Below are positions 34,554 through 44,345 of a stretch of DNA of 64,000 bases, one piece after another. This stretch comes from Paenibacillus profundus. GTDB taxonomy: Bacteria > Bacillota > Bacilli > Paenibacillales > Paenibacillaceae. The position numbers and the translations under genes are program-made. The notes beneath the pieces were generated by a model. The model made no database searches. It was not told where the DNA came from and was given only the letters and a program-made list of their open reading frames with translations. The stretch spans positions 1-64,000 of the forward strand of contig NZ_JAJNBZ010000001.1 in the NCBI RefSeq assembly GCF_021369635.1. Reading direction: 5' to 3'. Every line of letters starts with the position of its first letter. Position 1 is the first letter of the stretch.

Positions 34554-36995
34554 ATGAGTCAAGAAATAAAACAACAGCATGGCTATCAGCCACAATCCAT
34601 CGAGCCGAAGTGGCAAACGTACTGGGATGAGCAGAAGACGTTTGCGACGCTTGAAGACGAAGATAAGCCAAAGTTCTACGCGCTCGATATGTTCCCTTAT
34701 CCATCCGGCGCGGGCCTTCACGTAGGCCATCCGGAAGGATATACAGCAACCGATATCATCTCCCGTTACAAGCGGATGCAAGGATATAACGTGCTTCATC
34801 CGATGGCATGGGACGCCTTCGGACTGCCTGCCGAGCAGCATGCGCTCGATACGGGCGAGCATCCGCGCGACATTACGGTGAAGAATATCAACAACTACCG
34901 CCGCCAGATTAAATCTCTCGGCTTCTCGTACGATTGGGACCGCGAATTCAGCACGACCGATCCCGATTATTACAAATGGACCCAATGGATTTTCATCCAG
35001 CTGTACAAGAAGGGGCTTGCATACGTCTCGGAGCTTCCGGTGAACTGGTGTCCTGCGCTCGGCACGGTGCTGGCGAATGAAGAGGTTATCGACGGCAAGT
35101 CCGAACGCGGCGGCCATCCAGTCATCCGCAGGCCGATGCGTCAATGGGTGCTGCGAATTACAGAATACGCGGAGCGGCTGCTGGAAGATCTGGAAGAGCT
35201 GGATTGGCCGGAAAGCATCAAAGACATGCAGCGCAACTGGATCGGCAAATCGAAAGGCGCGGAAGCGCGCTTTGCGATTGACGGATTCGAGGATGAACTC
35301 GTCGTCTTCACGACGCGTCCCGATACGCTGTTCGGCGCGACCTATTGCGTTCTGGCGCCGGAGCACGAGCTCGTAGAGCGAATTACGACTCCGGAACAGC
35401 AAGCTGCCGTGAAGGCTTACCAAGATCAAGCTGCGCGCAAGAGCGACCTGGAGCGTACGGACTTGGCGAAAGACAAGACGGGCGTATTCACGGGCACCTA
35501 TGCGGTGAATCCAGCCAATGGAGCTAAGCTGCCTATCTGGATCGCAGACTATGTGCTTGCCGGTTACGGTACGGGAGCGATTATGGCCGTTCCAGGCCAT
35601 GACCAACGCGACTGGGAATTCGCGAAGCAGTTCGAGCTTCCAATTGTGGAGATCGTTGCAGGCGGCGACGTAGCGAAGGAAGCCTATTCCGGCGACGGCG
35701 CTCACGTTAATTCCGACTTCTTGAACGGCTTGTCGAACGAGCAAGCGATGGCTCGCATGATTGAATGGCTGGAAGCGGAAGGCAAAGGGAAAGGCAAGAT
35801 CACGTATCGTTTGCGTGACTGGCTGTTCAGCCGTCAGCGCTACTGGGGCGAGCCGATTCCGATTCTTCATCTGGAAGACGGCACGATAAAGCCGGTACCG
35901 GAATCCGAACTGCCGGTCATGCTGCCGGATATCGAACAGATCCGTCCTTCCGGTACGGGAGAATCGCCGCTTGCGAACGTGACCGAGTGGGTGAATACGG
36001 TCGATTCCGAGACGGGGCTCAAGGCGCGCCGCGAGACGAATACGATGCCGCAATGGGCGGGAAGCTGCTGGTATTACCTGCGCTTCATCGATCCGAAGAA
36101 CGAGAACGAGCTCTGTTCGAAGGAGAAGCTGGCGAAATGGCTTCCGGTGGACTTGTATATCGGAGGAGTGGAGCATGCGGTGCTTCATTTGCTCTATGCC
36201 CGTTTCTGGCACAAGGTGCTCTACGATCTCGGTGTCGTGGAGACGAAGGAGCCATTCTATAAGCTGGTCAACCAAGGGATGATTCTCGGTACAAACGGCG
36301 AGAAAATGTCTAAATCCCGCGGCAACGTGATCAACCCGGACAATATTGTTAACGAGTTCGGCGGCGACACGCTCCGCATGTATGAAATGTTCATGGGGCC
36401 GCTGGAAGTGACCAAACCTTGGAACACGAACGGCGTGGAAGGCATGTTCCGCTTCCTGAACCGGATCTGGCGCTTGTTTGTAAATGAAGAGGACCAATTG
36501 AACAGCAAAATCGTTGACGGGAATGCGGACGATGCATTTTTACGCACATGGCATAAGACCGTGAAGAAAGTTACCGAAGACATGGAGAACTTGCGCTTCA
36601 ACACGGCGATTAGCCAGCTGATGATTTTCATCAATGAAGCGTACAAGACCGATGTTCTGCCGCGGCAAGCAATGGAGAATTTCGTGCAAATTCTGTCGCC
36701 GCTTGCACCGCATATTGCCGAAGAGCTATGGCTGCGTCTCGGCCATAACGAATCGATTACGTACGTGTCATGGCCGACTTATGACGAAGCGTTGACGATA
36801 GATGCCGAAGTGGAAATCGTCATTCAAGTAAATGGGAAAATAGCGGAACGCATGAACGTAGCTGCCGATGCTGACGAAGCTGCTATGCAAGAAAAAGCGA
36901 TGTCCCTGCAGAACGTTCAAGATGCCATTGCTGGCAAGACCGTTCGCAAAGTCATCGCAGTAAAAGGCCGTCTCGTCAATATTGTGGTCGGTTAA
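34554..36995 (+). CDS. leuS: Leucyl-tRNA synthetase
   Basis: An 813-residue class I synthetase charging tRNA-Leu. HVGH (56-59) is the HIGH motif and KMSKS (584-588) the second signature. The editing domain lies between, with [19 protein letters not shown] and the [19 protein letters not shown] block. The ATG at 34554 follows GAGGAGGATTAGG. Its last 20 bp overlap the convergent comER gene. In B. subtilis leuS is elsewhere, so this is a local rearrangement. Confidence 0.98.
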   Translation: MSQEIKQQHGYQPQSIEPKWQTYWDEQKTFATLEDEDKPKFYALDMFPYPSGAGLHVGHPEGYTATDIISRYKRMQGYNVLHPMAWDAFGLPAEQHALDTGEHPRDITVKNINNYRRQIKSLGFSYDWDREFSTTDPDYYKWTQWIFIQLYKKGLAYVSELPVNWCPALGTVLANEEVIDGKSERGGHPVIRRPMRQWVLRITEYAERLLEDLEELDWPESIKDMQRNWIGKSKGAEARFAIDGFEDELVVFTTRPDTLFGATYCVLAPEHELVERITTPEQQAAVKAYQDQAARKSDLERTDLAKDKTGVFTGTYAVNPANGAKLPIWIADYVLAGYGTGAIMAVPGHDQRDWEFAKQFELPIVEIVAGGDVAKEAYSGDGAHVNSDFLNGLSNEQAMARMIEWLEAEGKGKGKITYRLRDWLFSRQRYWGEPIPILHLEDGTIKPVPESELPVMLPDIEQIRPSGTGESPLANVTEWVNTVDSETGLKARRETNTMPQWAGSCWYYLRFIDPKNENELCSKEKLAKWLPVDLYIGGVEHAVLHLLYARFWHKVLYDLGVVETKEPFYKLVNQGMILGTNGEKMSKSRGNVINPDNIVNEFGGDTLRMYEMFMGPLEVTKPWNTNGVEGMFRFLNRIWRLFVNEEDQLNSKIVDGNADDAFLRTWHKTVKKVTEDMENLRFNTAISQLMIFINEAYKTDVLPRQAMENFVQILSPLAPHIAEELWLRLGHNESITYVSWPTYDEALTIDAEVEIVIQVNGKIAERMNVAADADEAAMQEKAMSLQNVQDAIAGKTVRKVIAVKGRLVNIVVG

Positions 36996-37821
36996 CTTCA
37001 TGGTCGCAGAGTTGAGCGTGGACCTTCTCTAGGTCCTCCTCATATTTCGCGTGAGTGACTCCAATGAGCTTCTGGAACACACCTTCTAGTTCTTCATTCA
37101 ACAGCCGCAGCGCCTCGGCGGTAATGCCGCCGGGGACCGCTACGCGCTGCTGCAGCAGCTCGAGCGTAAAGCCGCCTTCCGTTAACAGCTTGCCTGTTCC
37201 CAGCAACATTTCGCACGCCAGACGCGAAGCTTCTTCCTGGTCAATACCGGTCTCCTCTACAGCGGCTTCCACCCATTTCTGCAAGAAGAACGCAATAAAT
37301 GCCGGTCCGCAGCTCGCCAAATCCGAAGTGATGCGAGTGAACTGTTCCGATACTTGCAGCGGACGACTGATGGCCATCATCAACTGCTCCAGCAGCAATC
37401 GATCCTCGGTCTGAATGCGGCCCCCATACATGCATAGCGATGCCCCGCTCCATACATAATTTGTGATGCTCGGAATAATTTTAGCTATTTTACAGTTTAA
37501 GCTATTTTCCAAATGCTTGATCAGAACCGGACTTGTGATGGATACAAGGATGAGTTCAGATCGCGCTGTCCCAGCGATTTCATCCAGCACATGCTTGAAT
37601 TCCGATGGCTTAACGCATAAGAAGACGATGTCGCTCTGCTCCACCGTCTCCGTATTGCTAAGTGCGACTTGAAGTCCGGGGTATTGAGAAGCAAGGTTTT
37701 GCACTTTCTGTATCGTACGGTTGCTGGCAATGACCTGCTCCGGTTCCAAGGCTCCCGATTGAATGAGTGCTTCAATGATCGTCGAACCCATACTGCCCGT
37801 ACCGATAAATCCGACCTTCAC
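36976..37821 (-). CDS. comER: ComER, ProC-like dehydrogenase
   Basis: A 281-residue protein related to pyrroline-5-carboxylate reductase, with the dinucleotide-binding [17 protein letters not shown] at the N-terminus and [18 protein letters not shown] and [15 protein letters not shown] in the dimerisation part. The GTG start at 37821 follows AAAGGAGGG. It is divergent from comEA as in B. subtilis, where comER is not itself required for DNA uptake; enzyme activity is unproven. Confidence 0.92.
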   Translation of the reverse strand: MKVGFIGTGSMGSTIIEALIQSGALEPEQVIASNRTIQKVQNLASQYPGLQVALSNTETVEQSDIVFLCVKPSEFKHVLDEIAGTARSELILVSITSPVLIKHLENSLNCKIAKIIPSITNYVWSGASLCMYGGRIQTEDRLLLEQLMMAISRPLQVSEQFTRITSDLASCGPAFIAFFLQKWVEAAVEETGIDQEEASRLACEMLLGTGKLLTEGGFTLELLQQRVAVPGGITAEALRLLNEELEGVFQKLIGVTHAKYEEDLEKVHAQLCDHEVNRPQY

Positions 37822-37959
37822 GGATGTTCCCTCCTTTGCTACACACTATTCATTTAACGCTGTAAAGCCACATTATACGATTAGCGCATGTTACTTCAAA
37901 CTATATGATGGATTGGTTGACCATTATACCCTTATCGCTCTGTCGAAAGGAGTAGTAGC

Positions 37960-38634
37960 ATGAAAGATTTCAAAATACCGTTCTCTTCTTTTTTGCAGCG
38001 CTGGTTCATGGGAACTAGCATCGCAATTATCGGGTTGGCCCTATGTATGTGGTTATGGCTCAGACCGCAGTGGGAACAAGAGACGGAGTCATGGCAACCT
38101 GTTAATGATGAAATTGCCCAGTTGCTGGGACCGCTTGAAGGCACAGAGTCTAATGAAGCAAATAAGTCAGCGCCAAATCGTACGAAGACTGATAAGGCTG
38201 CGGCATCCTCATCGTCCTCACCTTCAGCCAAGTCTGCACTAAACGGATCCGAACAGTCGGCAGAGCCACCTTCTTCATCCGGCGCATCCGACGTAATGGA
38301 CAAGGAGCCACATGCTAATCCGAGCCGAGCAGCGGCACAATCGGATCAGAGCACTTCGGGGGCTGGCGCTTCCAACTCTACGCAGCAGACAGATATAAGA
38401 GCATCTGAACCCCCGGCCGCCAACCGTTCAAGCTCAGCGAACTTGATTAATATCAATCAAGCGGACGCTAATCTCTTGACTGAGCTGCCAGGGATTGGAC
38501 CGAGCAAGGCAAAGGCGATTATCGCTTATCGCGAGCAGCATGGGGCTTTCAACAAAGTGAACGATATAACAAAAGTGAAGGGCATCGGCCCCAAAATGTT
38601 TGCCAAGCTGCGCGACAAAATAAGTGTCGAGTAA
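37960..38634 (+). CDS. comEA: ComEA, competence DNA receptor
   Basis: A 224-residue membrane-anchored DNA-binding protein of the transformation machinery. One membrane helix (residues 18-38), a long Ser/Ala/Pro-rich linker (about 60-160), then the helix-hairpin-helix pair: NLININQADANLLTELPGIG and VKGIGPKMFAKLRDKI. The ATG follows AAAGGAG. The linker shows no recognisable oligomerisation (SLBB-like) domain such as that of B. subtilis ComEA. Confidence 0.93.
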   Translation: MKDFKIPFSSFLQRWFMGTSIAIIGLALCMWLWLRPQWEQETESWQPVNDEIAQLLGPLEGTESNEANKSAPNRTKTDKAAASSSSSPSAKSALNGSEQSAEPPSSSGASDVMDKEPHANPSRAAAQSDQSTSGAGASNSTQQTDIRASEPPAANRSSSANLININQADANLLTELPGIGPSKAKAIIAYREQHGAFNKVNDITKVKGIGPKMFAKLRDKISVE

Positions 38635-38678
38635 TGGCATACAGTTGCATATCACAGCAGGCCTGCTTACAATATAAG

Positions 38679-38722
38679 TGCGTGTTCAAAAGGGGGCCTT
38701 TTGAACAGCCTCTATAGGGTGA
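38679..38722 (-). repeat. Dispersed intergenic repeat, copy B
   Basis: GTTCAAAAGG and CCTTTTGAAC form a 10-bp hairpin with a 3-base loop, flanked by AAGTGCG on the left and AGCCTCTATAGG on the right. Its reverse complement matches 33189-33230. It lies between comEA and comEB and could act as a weak terminator. Confidence 0.55.
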
Positions 38723-38768
38723 AAACACATAAGAACTAAGGCAGAACGAGACAGGGGATTGTGATGTC

Positions 38769-39293
38769 ATGACAACGACAACGACAACGCGCAAAGATTG
38801 GGACACTTACTTCATGGACATTGCGTATATGGTTTCTACACGTTCGCGCTGTCCGAGACGGCATGTCGGCGCAGTGCTTGTGCAAGGAAAGAAGCTGCTT
38901 GGCACAGCTTACAACGGGGCGCCTATGGGGGTTCCGGACTGTAGTGAAGCGGGCTGTATGATCGCGGAGCAATATGAAAAGGTCGTTATAGACGGTCAAG
39001 AGCAAATGGTGAAAAAGCAGCGCTGTATCCGCACGATTCACGCAGAACAGAATTTACTTCTGTTCACCGATCGGATTGATCGAGAAGGCTCTACCGTATA
39101 TGTGACGGATCAACCGTGCTGGACATGCGCCAATATGCTGGCCAACAGCGGCGTAACGGAAATTGCGTTTCACCGTCCGTATCCGAAGGACAGCGACAAA
39201 GTAAGGGCAATGATGGCACAGAAGGGAATCATATTCCGGCAATTGGACCATTATCAGCCGCCGCGCGAGACGGAGATGGAAACGATAAATTAA
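38769..39293 (+). CDS. comEB: ComEB, dCMP deaminase family
   Basis: A 174-residue zinc deaminase. The catalytic HAE is in TIHAEQN, and the zinc cysteines in PCWTCANM. CPRRHVGAVLV and YNGAPMGVPDCSEAGC fit the dCMP deaminase group. The N-terminus has a run of six Thr from the hexamer ACAACG repeated three times. In B. subtilis ComEB lies in the com operon but also influences ComGA localisation; this protein is somewhat shorter. Confidence 0.92.
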   Translation: MTTTTTTRKDWDTYFMDIAYMVSTRSRCPRRHVGAVLVQGKKLLGTAYNGAPMGVPDCSEAGCMIAEQYEKVVIDGQEQMVKKQRCIRTIHAEQNLLLFTDRIDREGSTVYVTDQPCWTCANMLANSGVTEIAFHRPYPKDSDKVRAMMAQKGIIFRQLDHYQPPRETEMETIN

Positions 39294-39320
39294 TAGCATA
39301 ATGGAATGATGATGGAGGAA

Positions 39321-39404
39321 GAACCTCTATGCAGCGATGAGTGTCGCTTCGTTAACTGTGGTTGACGGGGCGGGACAAGGCATCGGCATAGAGGTTCTTT
39401 TTTT
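39321..39404 (+). terminator. Long structured hairpin with T-run before comEC
   Basis: GAACCTCTATGC (39321-39332) and GCATAGAGGTTC (39386-39397) form a perfect 12-bp stem followed by seven T. Inside are a second pairing CGATG/CATCG and a small GCGA/TCGC hairpin, leaving a loop of about 30 bases. It works as a terminator on paper, but the long, ordered loop is unusual and may make it an attenuator of comEC. Confidence 0.7.
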
Positions 39405-39425
39405 GTATGGAACAGGAGGCTTGAA

Positions 39426-42041
39426 ATGCTGCAACGACGACCGATAGTGGTCATAGCATGCTGCTTCGTTATAGGTGTTCACTTCGGTGCTGCGCTAAGT
39501 GCAGGGGCAGCGCTTATCGCAGCGCTTGGCTTGGTTCTAATCCTGCCACTATGCTGCCGATTGAAGTGGTGCAGTTGGAGACTGGCTGTGCTTTATGCGC
39601 TTACGCTGCTACTGGCCGTCACTTATTTTATTTGGTCCGTACAGCTTGACCGCAGTTACTGGCCTGAATCCCACGGCGAAGGCGCATCAAATGAAGAACA
39701 GGCTGCCATATGGAACGGATTCATCTCTTCACCGGTCGAAAGGGATGGTGACCGTGTACAATTTCATTTTATGTCTACGGACTGGAAATCGACGGAAATG
39801 AATGAGCCTGCTCCTGCACGAGAGAAGCTTCTCGTTCAAGTGCGCTTACACATGAAACAGGAAATCGAAGCCGCTGCACAATGGAAAAGAGGTCAGCAGG
39901 TGCAAATTGCCGGTACATTGAGCTTGCCTGGCGAAGCGACGAATTTTGGCGCCTTCAGCTACCGTGATTATTTGCGGACGGCACGCATCCATTGGATTGT
40001 TAAAGTGAGCGGGGCAGAACAAGTAACAGATACAGCATCGGAGGCTGCTATCTCGCTCATGGACATACAGTGGACAGTTCAGAAAATGTTGGCTTATATA
40101 GACGGACTCAGAGAACATTTATCTGGATTGCTGCAGCGACTGTATGAACAGCCTCATAGCGGCTATGTTCAAGGGTTGATTTTGGGCAGCCGCCTCGAAT
40201 TGGATCCGAATACGTATCAGCAGTTCTCAGAGCTGGGATTGACCCATGTGCTCGCCATTTCCGGGCTGCATGTCGGCGTATTCGTAGGTGCGTTGCTCGG
40301 TATGTTCCGTCTGTTAAGAATGACGAAAGAGACAAGCATTGCAGCGGTACTATGGCTCATTCCATTTTACGTGCTGCTTACCGGAGCAGCAGCTTCAGTA
40401 GTGAGGGCGGGAATGATGTCCATGGCAGCACTGTATGGACTGCGAAGAGGGTGGCTGAAGGACGGATTGCACATCTTGTCCGCAGCTTTGTTGCTCATGC
40501 TTCTATGGCAGCCGCGCTATGCGCTGCAAGTTGGATTTCAGCTGTCCTTCATCGTAACGGCAGGACTTATCGTATTCGTCCCGCATGTGGTCCGTCTGCT
40601 TCCGGCTTGGCCAAGCTGGCTCACTTCTTCTATTGCCGTGACGCTCGTAGCACAAGCCGTATCATTTCCGGTAACCGTCTATTATTTTAATCAATTCTCG
40701 TTGCTGTCCTTCGGCGCTAACTTCCTGCTTGTACCGTTTATAAGCATGGGTGTGCTTCCGCTAGGAACGATTTCACTGCTTGCAGCCGCGATATATGAAC
40801 CGTTAGCTCGGCCAGTCGCCTGGATTGTAGTGCGGATGAACGATCTGACCTTTACCATCGTCCAACGACTGAGCCTAATCGAAGGGACAACAGTCATATG
40901 GCCAACGCCGCACATATGGTGGATTATTATATATTATGTCAGCCTGAGTCTGCTCATCGTTTCCATGGTCCGATGGATGAACACATATCGTCTTCAACGC
41001 CGCTTCCGCCGCCAAACCGGCAGCGCCTCAGAAGATACACAACCGCTAGATACGTTTATTACGCTGCGTTCGGTTACACCTCGGTTCGTGTTATCTGGTC
41101 TGCTCGGTGCCTCGCTTCTATTCGGGACGATTATTTACACGGGATATCATAGGGAACGCTCTCTGGATGCCACTATCAGCATTATTGATGTGGGGCAAGG
41201 CGACAGTATTCTCATTCGGACAGCAACCGGGCGCCATATCTTGATTGACGGCGGGGGAACCGTTAATTTTCGCAAGCCTGCAGACCGCTGGCGGGACCGC
41301 CGGGTGCCGTTTGAGGTAGGGGAGAAGGTCGTTGTACCTCTTTTGAAGCAACGGGGAGTCAGAAGCTTGGCTGCCGTCGTGCTGACGCATGCTGATCAGG
41401 ACCATGCGGGCGGTCTGCAGGCGGTGCTGGAGCAAATTCCGACGAAGCGATTCGTCATGAATGGAACATGGAAGTCGTCCGCTTCAATGCATTCGCTCTA
41501 TCGGACTGCGCTGCAGAAACAAATACCAATTATAAAGTGGGAACTGGGCGATACGTGGTCGCTTGATGCATGGACACAAATCAAGGTGCTATATCCCGAA
41601 GCATCGTCCGCAGGGAATCATATTTCTACATCGGACCAACAAAACGATTCTTCTATAGTTCTGCATGTGACACTGACACATCCACGCAGCAAGGTGCAGT
41701 CGTCCATTTTGCTGACTGGTGATTTGGAGGCGGACGGGGAGCAGATGATGCTTACGAATTCGGACATGTATGAATCCCTGTCGATCGATGTGTTGAAGGT
41801 GGCGCATCATGGAAGCAAAACTTCGACGACTCCCGAATGGCTGCAAGCGTGGCAACCTCGCCTTGCCGTTATTTCCGCAGGCCGCAACAATCGATATGGT
41901 CATCCGCATCCGCTCGTGCTGGGGGCACTGTCACAAGCGAACGTGCCGGTGCTGCGCACGGATCTGAATGGTGAAGTACAGTTTAAGCTTACAGGCAGTG
42001 GATTGAAGGTACGCAAAAAGCATGATAGGATATTTCCATAG
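39426..42041 (+). CDS. comEC: ComEC, DNA uptake channel and nuclease-like protein
   Basis: An 871-residue polytopic protein forming the inner-membrane channel for transforming DNA. An N-terminal OB-like part follows the first helices; the Competence domain contains THVLAISGLHVGVFVG and many membrane helices (about 225-510). The C-terminal metallo-beta-lactamase domain has IDVGQGDSILI, THADQDHAGG (H655, D659, H660) and VLKVAHHGSKTST. AGGAGG precedes the ATG. The gene is full length. Confidence 0.97.
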   Translation: MLQRRPIVVIACCFVIGVHFGAALSAGAALIAALGLVLILPLCCRLKWCSWRLAVLYALTLLLAVTYFIWSVQLDRSYWPESHGEGASNEEQAAIWNGFISSPVERDGDRVQFHFMSTDWKSTEMNEPAPAREKLLVQVRLHMKQEIEAAAQWKRGQQVQIAGTLSLPGEATNFGAFSYRDYLRTARIHWIVKVSGAEQVTDTASEAAISLMDIQWTVQKMLAYIDGLREHLSGLLQRLYEQPHSGYVQGLILGSRLELDPNTYQQFSELGLTHVLAISGLHVGVFVGALLGMFRLLRMTKETSIAAVLWLIPFYVLLTGAAASVVRAGMMSMAALYGLRRGWLKDGLHILSAALLLMLLWQPRYALQVGFQLSFIVTAGLIVFVPHVVRLLPAWPSWLTSSIAVTLVAQAVSFPVTVYYFNQFSLLSFGANFLLVPFISMGVLPLGTISLLAAAIYEPLARPVAWIVVRMNDLTFTIVQRLSLIEGTTVIWPTPHIWWIIIYYVSLSLLIVSMVRWMNTYRLQRRFRRQTGSASEDTQPLDTFITLRSVTPRFVLSGLLGASLLFGTIIYTGYHRERSLDATISIIDVGQGDSILIRTATGRHILIDGGGTVNFRKPADRWRDRRVPFEVGEKVVVPLLKQRGVRSLAAVVLTHADQDHAGGLQAVLEQIPTKRFVMNGTWKSSASMHSLYRTALQKQIPIIKWELGDTWSLDAWTQIKVLYPEASSAGNHISTSDQQNDSSIVLHVTLTHPRSKVQSSILLTGDLEADGEQMMLTNSDMYESLSIDVLKVAHHGSKTSTTPEWLQAWQPRLAVISAGRNNRYGHPHPLVLGALSQANVPVLRTDLNGEVQFKLTGSGLKVRKKHDRIFP

Positions 42042-42050
42042 TATTTTTAA

Positions 42051-42074
42051 AAGCACGTCGTCTTGGCGTGCTTT
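42051..42074 (+). terminator. Terminator of comEC
   Basis: AAGCACG (42051-42057) and CGTGCTT (42067-42073) form a 7-8 bp hairpin followed by TTTACTTC; it starts just after the stop codon. Confidence 0.6.
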
Positions 42075-42078
42075 ACTT

Positions 42079-42119
42079 CATTCAAATTCAATTCAAATTC
42101 CATTCAATTTAAATTGAAT
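42079..42119. repeat. ATTCAA repeats and 18-bp palindrome before the sigma gene
   Basis: Two ATTCAAATTC-type direct repeats (about 42080-42100) run into a perfect palindrome ATTCAATTT/AAATTGAAT at 42102-42119. It lies about 160 bp upstream of the ECF sigma gene. It may be a protein-binding site; no known motif is recognised. Confidence 0.55.
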
Positions 42120-42277
42120 CATCTTACAATGAAATCGAGTTGAATTTTTGCTATGCTAGGAATGAATTTCTACTCTTTATATGAACATGATAGATTATTC
42201 TACAAAATGGAATCGGATGAACTGCAACCATTTGCGTCGTCAGCACGTCAATGGATATGCAAGAGAGGGGGATCAAG

Positions 42278-42826
42278 GTGGTAGAGCCAGAACTCATACG
42301 AGCCGCCCAATCCGGCGATCGCGACGCTCTAATCACTCTTTTGCGCGAAATCGAACAATACGTGTATCGTACCGCTTATTATGTTCTGAATAATGAGCAG
42401 GATGCACTGGACGCGTCCCAAGAAGCTTTAATCCGGATTTATACAAAAATTCAATCTTATGAGGAAAAGGCCCAATTTAAGACATGGGTACAACGGATCG
42501 TAACGAACATTTGCATTGATAAATTTCGCCGAACCCGGCCAACTGTATCCATCGATGAGCATAACCTCGTATTTCTTGGGGATCAGAGTGTAGAGAGAGA
42601 AGTTTTATCCGCATATGCGGCTCAAGATATACGTGCTGCGATTGACCGGCTGCCTGAACATCATCGAGCTGTCGTCGTCCTGCGGTATCTGCAAGATTTC
42701 TCCTACAACGAAATAGCGGATAGTATGAATTTGCCGCTTAACACGGTGAAGTCTTATTTATTCCGCGCCCGACAACAGCTGCAGACGATGCTGCAAGATT
42801 ATGAGAAAGGTGGTGTGCGAGGATGA
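42278..42826 (+). CDS. ECF-type RNA polymerase sigma factor
   Basis: A 182-residue group IV sigma factor. Region 2 includes NNEQDALDASQEALIRIYTKI and FKTWVQRIVTNICIDKFRR; region 4 includes LPEHHRAVVVLRYLQDFSYNEIAD and PLNTVKSYLFRARQQL. The GTG at 42278 follows AGAGGGGG with ideal spacing; the in-frame ATG at 42251 has none. It overlaps the next gene, an anti-sigma factor, by 4 bp. Resembles the SigW/SigV type. An ECF promoter upstream (a self-target) is not clear to me. Confidence 0.92.
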   Translation: MVEPELIRAAQSGDRDALITLLREIEQYVYRTAYYVLNNEQDALDASQEALIRIYTKIQSYEEKAQFKTWVQRIVTNICIDKFRRTRPTVSIDEHNLVFLGDQSVEREVLSAYAAQDIRAAIDRLPEHHRAVVVLRYLQDFSYNEIADSMNLPLNTVKSYLFRARQQLQTMLQDYEKGGVRG

Positions 42827-44088
42827 ACTGTTCAGAGGTGATGGAACTGATACAACGCAATTTGGATCATGATCTGGATGCATCGGAAAAAAACCTGCTG
42901 GCAGATCATGTAAGCCGTTGCCCCGCCTGTGCTGAAATGTCCGAACGATTAGAACAATTGCATGGAGAATTGGCTCAACTCCCCAAGGTCGCTCCGCGAT
43001 TTAGTCTGGTTGATGCGATTATGCCGAAGTTGGATCAAATTGATTTGGAGCAGCAGGTGGCTGCGGTCGCTGTCGCTCCGCTTGCCCGCTATGAACAGCC
43101 CATACCAATCGCAGAACAGGGACACGATCTGGCTGTTCAGCGGGAGGAGCAAGAACAGACGGATCATGCTGCGCCGGGGCGCAAGCATTGGTTTAAGCGT
43201 AGGAATTGGCGTGTGGCAAGCGCAGTTATCGCTGCAGGAGTTGTGTTCGGTCTATTTATTATTACATTTAAACCGCCGATGTCGGAGCAAGCTGGAGATT
43301 TCCCAGAGATGAACTCTCAACAACACGCTCCCTCCTCCAGCGATTCCGCTGATTCTACAACTATGACGACCAGTCCGACGAAGGAGAGCGCGACGCCGGA
43401 GCCGAAGATGCAGGAACCGCGGGAGCCGGAGGATAGGGCGGTCGTGGGGGCGCAGACGCCGGATGACAGTGCTGATTCTGCGAAGAAGGAAGCATCCGAT
43501 CAGAAGAAAGATAGACAGAGCACTGGCGCCGACAAGCCGGTGAAGACTCCGCTGAAGAAAGACGTGTCCAAAAAACAGACTGAATCTCCAAAGGAACCGT
43601 CTGCGTTCAACAACTCGGCTGGACAAGAAGCGCATGAAGGAATTGCAGGCAATCCGCCGCAGGATAAGCACATATCGGCTGATGAGGATCCAGAGGTTAA
43701 GGGAGAGACGACGAGTCCCGACCCGGATGGCGCAGTGAAAGATCGTGACGGCAACTCCATGAACTTCATCATGAAGCAATCGATGGAAGCGACGTCTCCG
43801 GACGGCAAATGGATGGTACTGTGGGAGAACGGACAATTGGTTCTGTACAAAGTAGCGGATCATCAACAGAGTAAAGTCCATACGCTCGCTTTTGCCGGAA
43901 CGCCGACCGAAATTTTATGGTCCTCCGACAGCAAGAGCATTGGTGTCAGAACAGTGTCAGAAGATGGCACCGCTCAAGAGAGCAAATATGCCGTACAGAA
44001 GGATAGTTTGGTGCCCGCTTCAGAGATAGGGGCAAAATCGGAATCGGAGCCGGATGTGATTCAAGGTACGGTCCAAGAGACGCCTTGA
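42823..44088 (+). CDS. Zinc-binding anti-sigma factor with extracellular sensor-like tail
   Basis: A 421-residue single-pass protein. The N-terminal zinc anti-sigma domain has H-x3-C-x2-C in HVSRCPAC; the single membrane helix is near residues 130-147. Outside follow about 170 residues of low-complexity Ser/Asp/Lys/Pro linker and a C-terminal domain with propeller-like repeats (SPDGKWMVLWENGQLVLYKV, ILWSSDSKSIGVR). It is coupled to the sigma gene. It should hold the sigma factor inactive until an envelope signal. Confidence 0.85.
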   Translation: MNCSEVMELIQRNLDHDLDASEKNLLADHVSRCPACAEMSERLEQLHGELAQLPKVAPRFSLVDAIMPKLDQIDLEQQVAAVAVAPLARYEQPIPIAEQGHDLAVQREEQEQTDHAAPGRKHWFKRRNWRVASAVIAAGVVFGLFIITFKPPMSEQAGDFPEMNSQQHAPSSSDSADSTTMTTSPTKESATPEPKMQEPREPEDRAVVGAQTPDDSADSAKKEASDQKKDRQSTGADKPVKTPLKKDVSKKQTESPKEPSAFNNSAGQEAHEGIAGNPPQDKHISADEDPEVKGETTSPDPDGAVKDRDGNSMNFIMKQSMEATSPDGKWMVLWENGQLVLYKVADHQQSKVHTLAFAGTPTEILWSSDSKSIGVRTVSEDGTAQESKYAVQKDSLVPASEIGAKSESEPDVIQGTVQETP

Positions 44089-44247
44089 TATACGAAAAAG
44101 TTTCAATTCATGCACACAAGTAACGCTGCTTGCGTATAGTATTTTAGAATTGCATATAAGCAATGACGTTCCCGTACGTCGTATGACCGTTCGCAGGAAG
44201 TTTCTAGAGCTTTACTGCGGACGTTTATCATAGATGTTAGGGGACAG

Positions 44248-44294
44248 AGGGACTTCGTAATCTGGCTCAAGATTGCGTGAGTCCCTTTGTTTTT
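44248..44294 (+). terminator. Terminator of the sigma/anti-sigma operon
   Basis: AGGGACT (44248-44254) and AGTCCCT (44280-44286) with a T-rich tail (44287-44294) that overlaps the -35 box of holA. The 160 bp before it (44089-44247) hold no gene I can support. Confidence 0.65.
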
Positions 44295-44314
44295 GCTGCA
44301 AAATTTGCTATGAT
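44287..44314 (+). promoter_or_regulatory. Promoter of holA
   Basis: TTGTTT (44287-44292), 16 bp, TATGAT (44309-44314), 31 bp before the start codon. Confidence 0.55.
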
Positions 44315-44345
44315 GAGGTTCGGAAATGTGAGGGGAGGCATCACG

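Noticed and set aside
34503-36497. A 664-codon open frame opposite leuS
   Set aside because: It is the antisense shadow of leuS, His/Arg-rich as such shadows are, with no family resemblance and no ribosome binding site.
37960-38634. ComEA as a degraded gene because of the low-complexity stretch
   Set aside because: Start, membrane helix and both helix-hairpin-helix motifs are intact in one frame; the linker is only unusual in composition.
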